Shown piece after piece: positions 63,718-64,000 of a DNA stretch of 64,000 nt. A program made the translations under genes and the position numbers. A model generated the notes under the pieces. The model was not told where the DNA came from, did not search any database, and was given only the letters and a program-made list of their open reading frames with translations. This stretch comes from Tremella fuciformis (taxonomy: Eukaryota; Basidiomycota; Tremellomycetes; Tremellales; Tremellaceae), in the NCBI GenBank assembly GCA_032768795.1, contig CP136490.1:682001-746000 (forward strand). The letters run 5' to 3'. The stretch's first letter is position 1; the number at the start of each line of letters is the position of its first letter.

Positions 63718-64000
63718 TGTAGTGGACCGCCCCTCTGACGCTCTGCCTGTCCCCTACATGACTGGGAGAAAGCCCTACGGCCTCTGCCTTTGCCCCTCAG
63801 CCGACATTCAATCCGACATCAACCGACATAACCACGACTACACCCGACGCCGTATCCGATCCACCATCCTCAGGCCTGATGCCCAAAGCACAGCCTGGCT
63901 CACCTCGGACCCACCTACGATACAATACGACCTTACCCGACACACCATCCGACCTAGGATCCTCAGCTCTCATGCCTGATCCTGCACCATTTGACAATCG
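63718..64000 (+). mobile_element. C-family LTR cut by the window edge
   Basis: Begins TGTAGTGG and follows the element C LTR, in the opposite orientation to C, to the end of the window, with roughly eight base differences over 283 bp. Either a solo LTR or the 5' end of a further element. Confidence 0.88.

Overview
The window is nuclear DNA of a fungus, most likely a basidiomycete yeast-like lineage (Tremellomycetes-like; inferred, not proven). Coding exons are GC-rich and broken by many very short introns (about 36-70 nt) with GT...AG ends and CTGAC/CTAAC-type branch sites. No bacterial-style operons, tRNA, rRNA or CRISPR array was seen.

Left part, 1 to about 30.1 kb: ordinary host genes. 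In order: the 3' end of an unknown gene; an F-box-like protein; a many-exon PhoD-like phosphatase; a Zn2Cys6 transcription factor (minus); a 2.7-kb intergenic stretch; a secreted GH128 glucanase; a 54-residue membrane protein; a lineage-specific protein; gamma-glutamyltransferase (minus); a degenerate AT-richer stretch; a GTPBP1/2-family GTPase (minus); two small weak ORFs; and a secreted, probably GPI-anchored GH5 exo-beta-1,3-glucanase. Two of these act on cell-wall glucan.

Right part, 30,178-63,432: one continuous nest of LTR retrotransposons, five levels deep, each level bounded by an exact 5-bp target-site duplication (TSD). Element A (Ty3/gypsy chromovirus, TSD TCTGG) holds element B (chromovirus, CCGAG) in its integrase. 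B holds element C (deleted gypsy, minus strand, CCCCT) in its gag. C holds element D (Ty1/copia, ATTTG) in an LTR. D holds element E (intact chromovirus, GGAAG) in its 3' LTR. A also carries a solo LTR F (AAGCC), and C carries a solo E-type LTR (TCATC). Removing each insertion plus one TSD copy restores the interrupted reading frames exactly (A pol 3543 nt, B gag 1143 nt, C gag 1407 nt). Even the outermost pair of LTRs differs at only one of 313 positions, so the nest looks young.

Most notable are two spliced antisense genes, one in A (514 aa) and one in B (556 aa). Each lies tail-to-tail behind pol and ahead of the 3' LTR, has three short host-like introns and encodes a paired CxxC, zinc-cluster-like motif. 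The three chromoviruses A, B and E all show sequence evidence of Tf1/sushi-type self-priming. E has a textbook -1 frameshift signal between gag and pol. D has non-canonical LTR termini (CG...CG). Past the nest are 280 bp of host DNA and the start of another C-family LTR running off the window.
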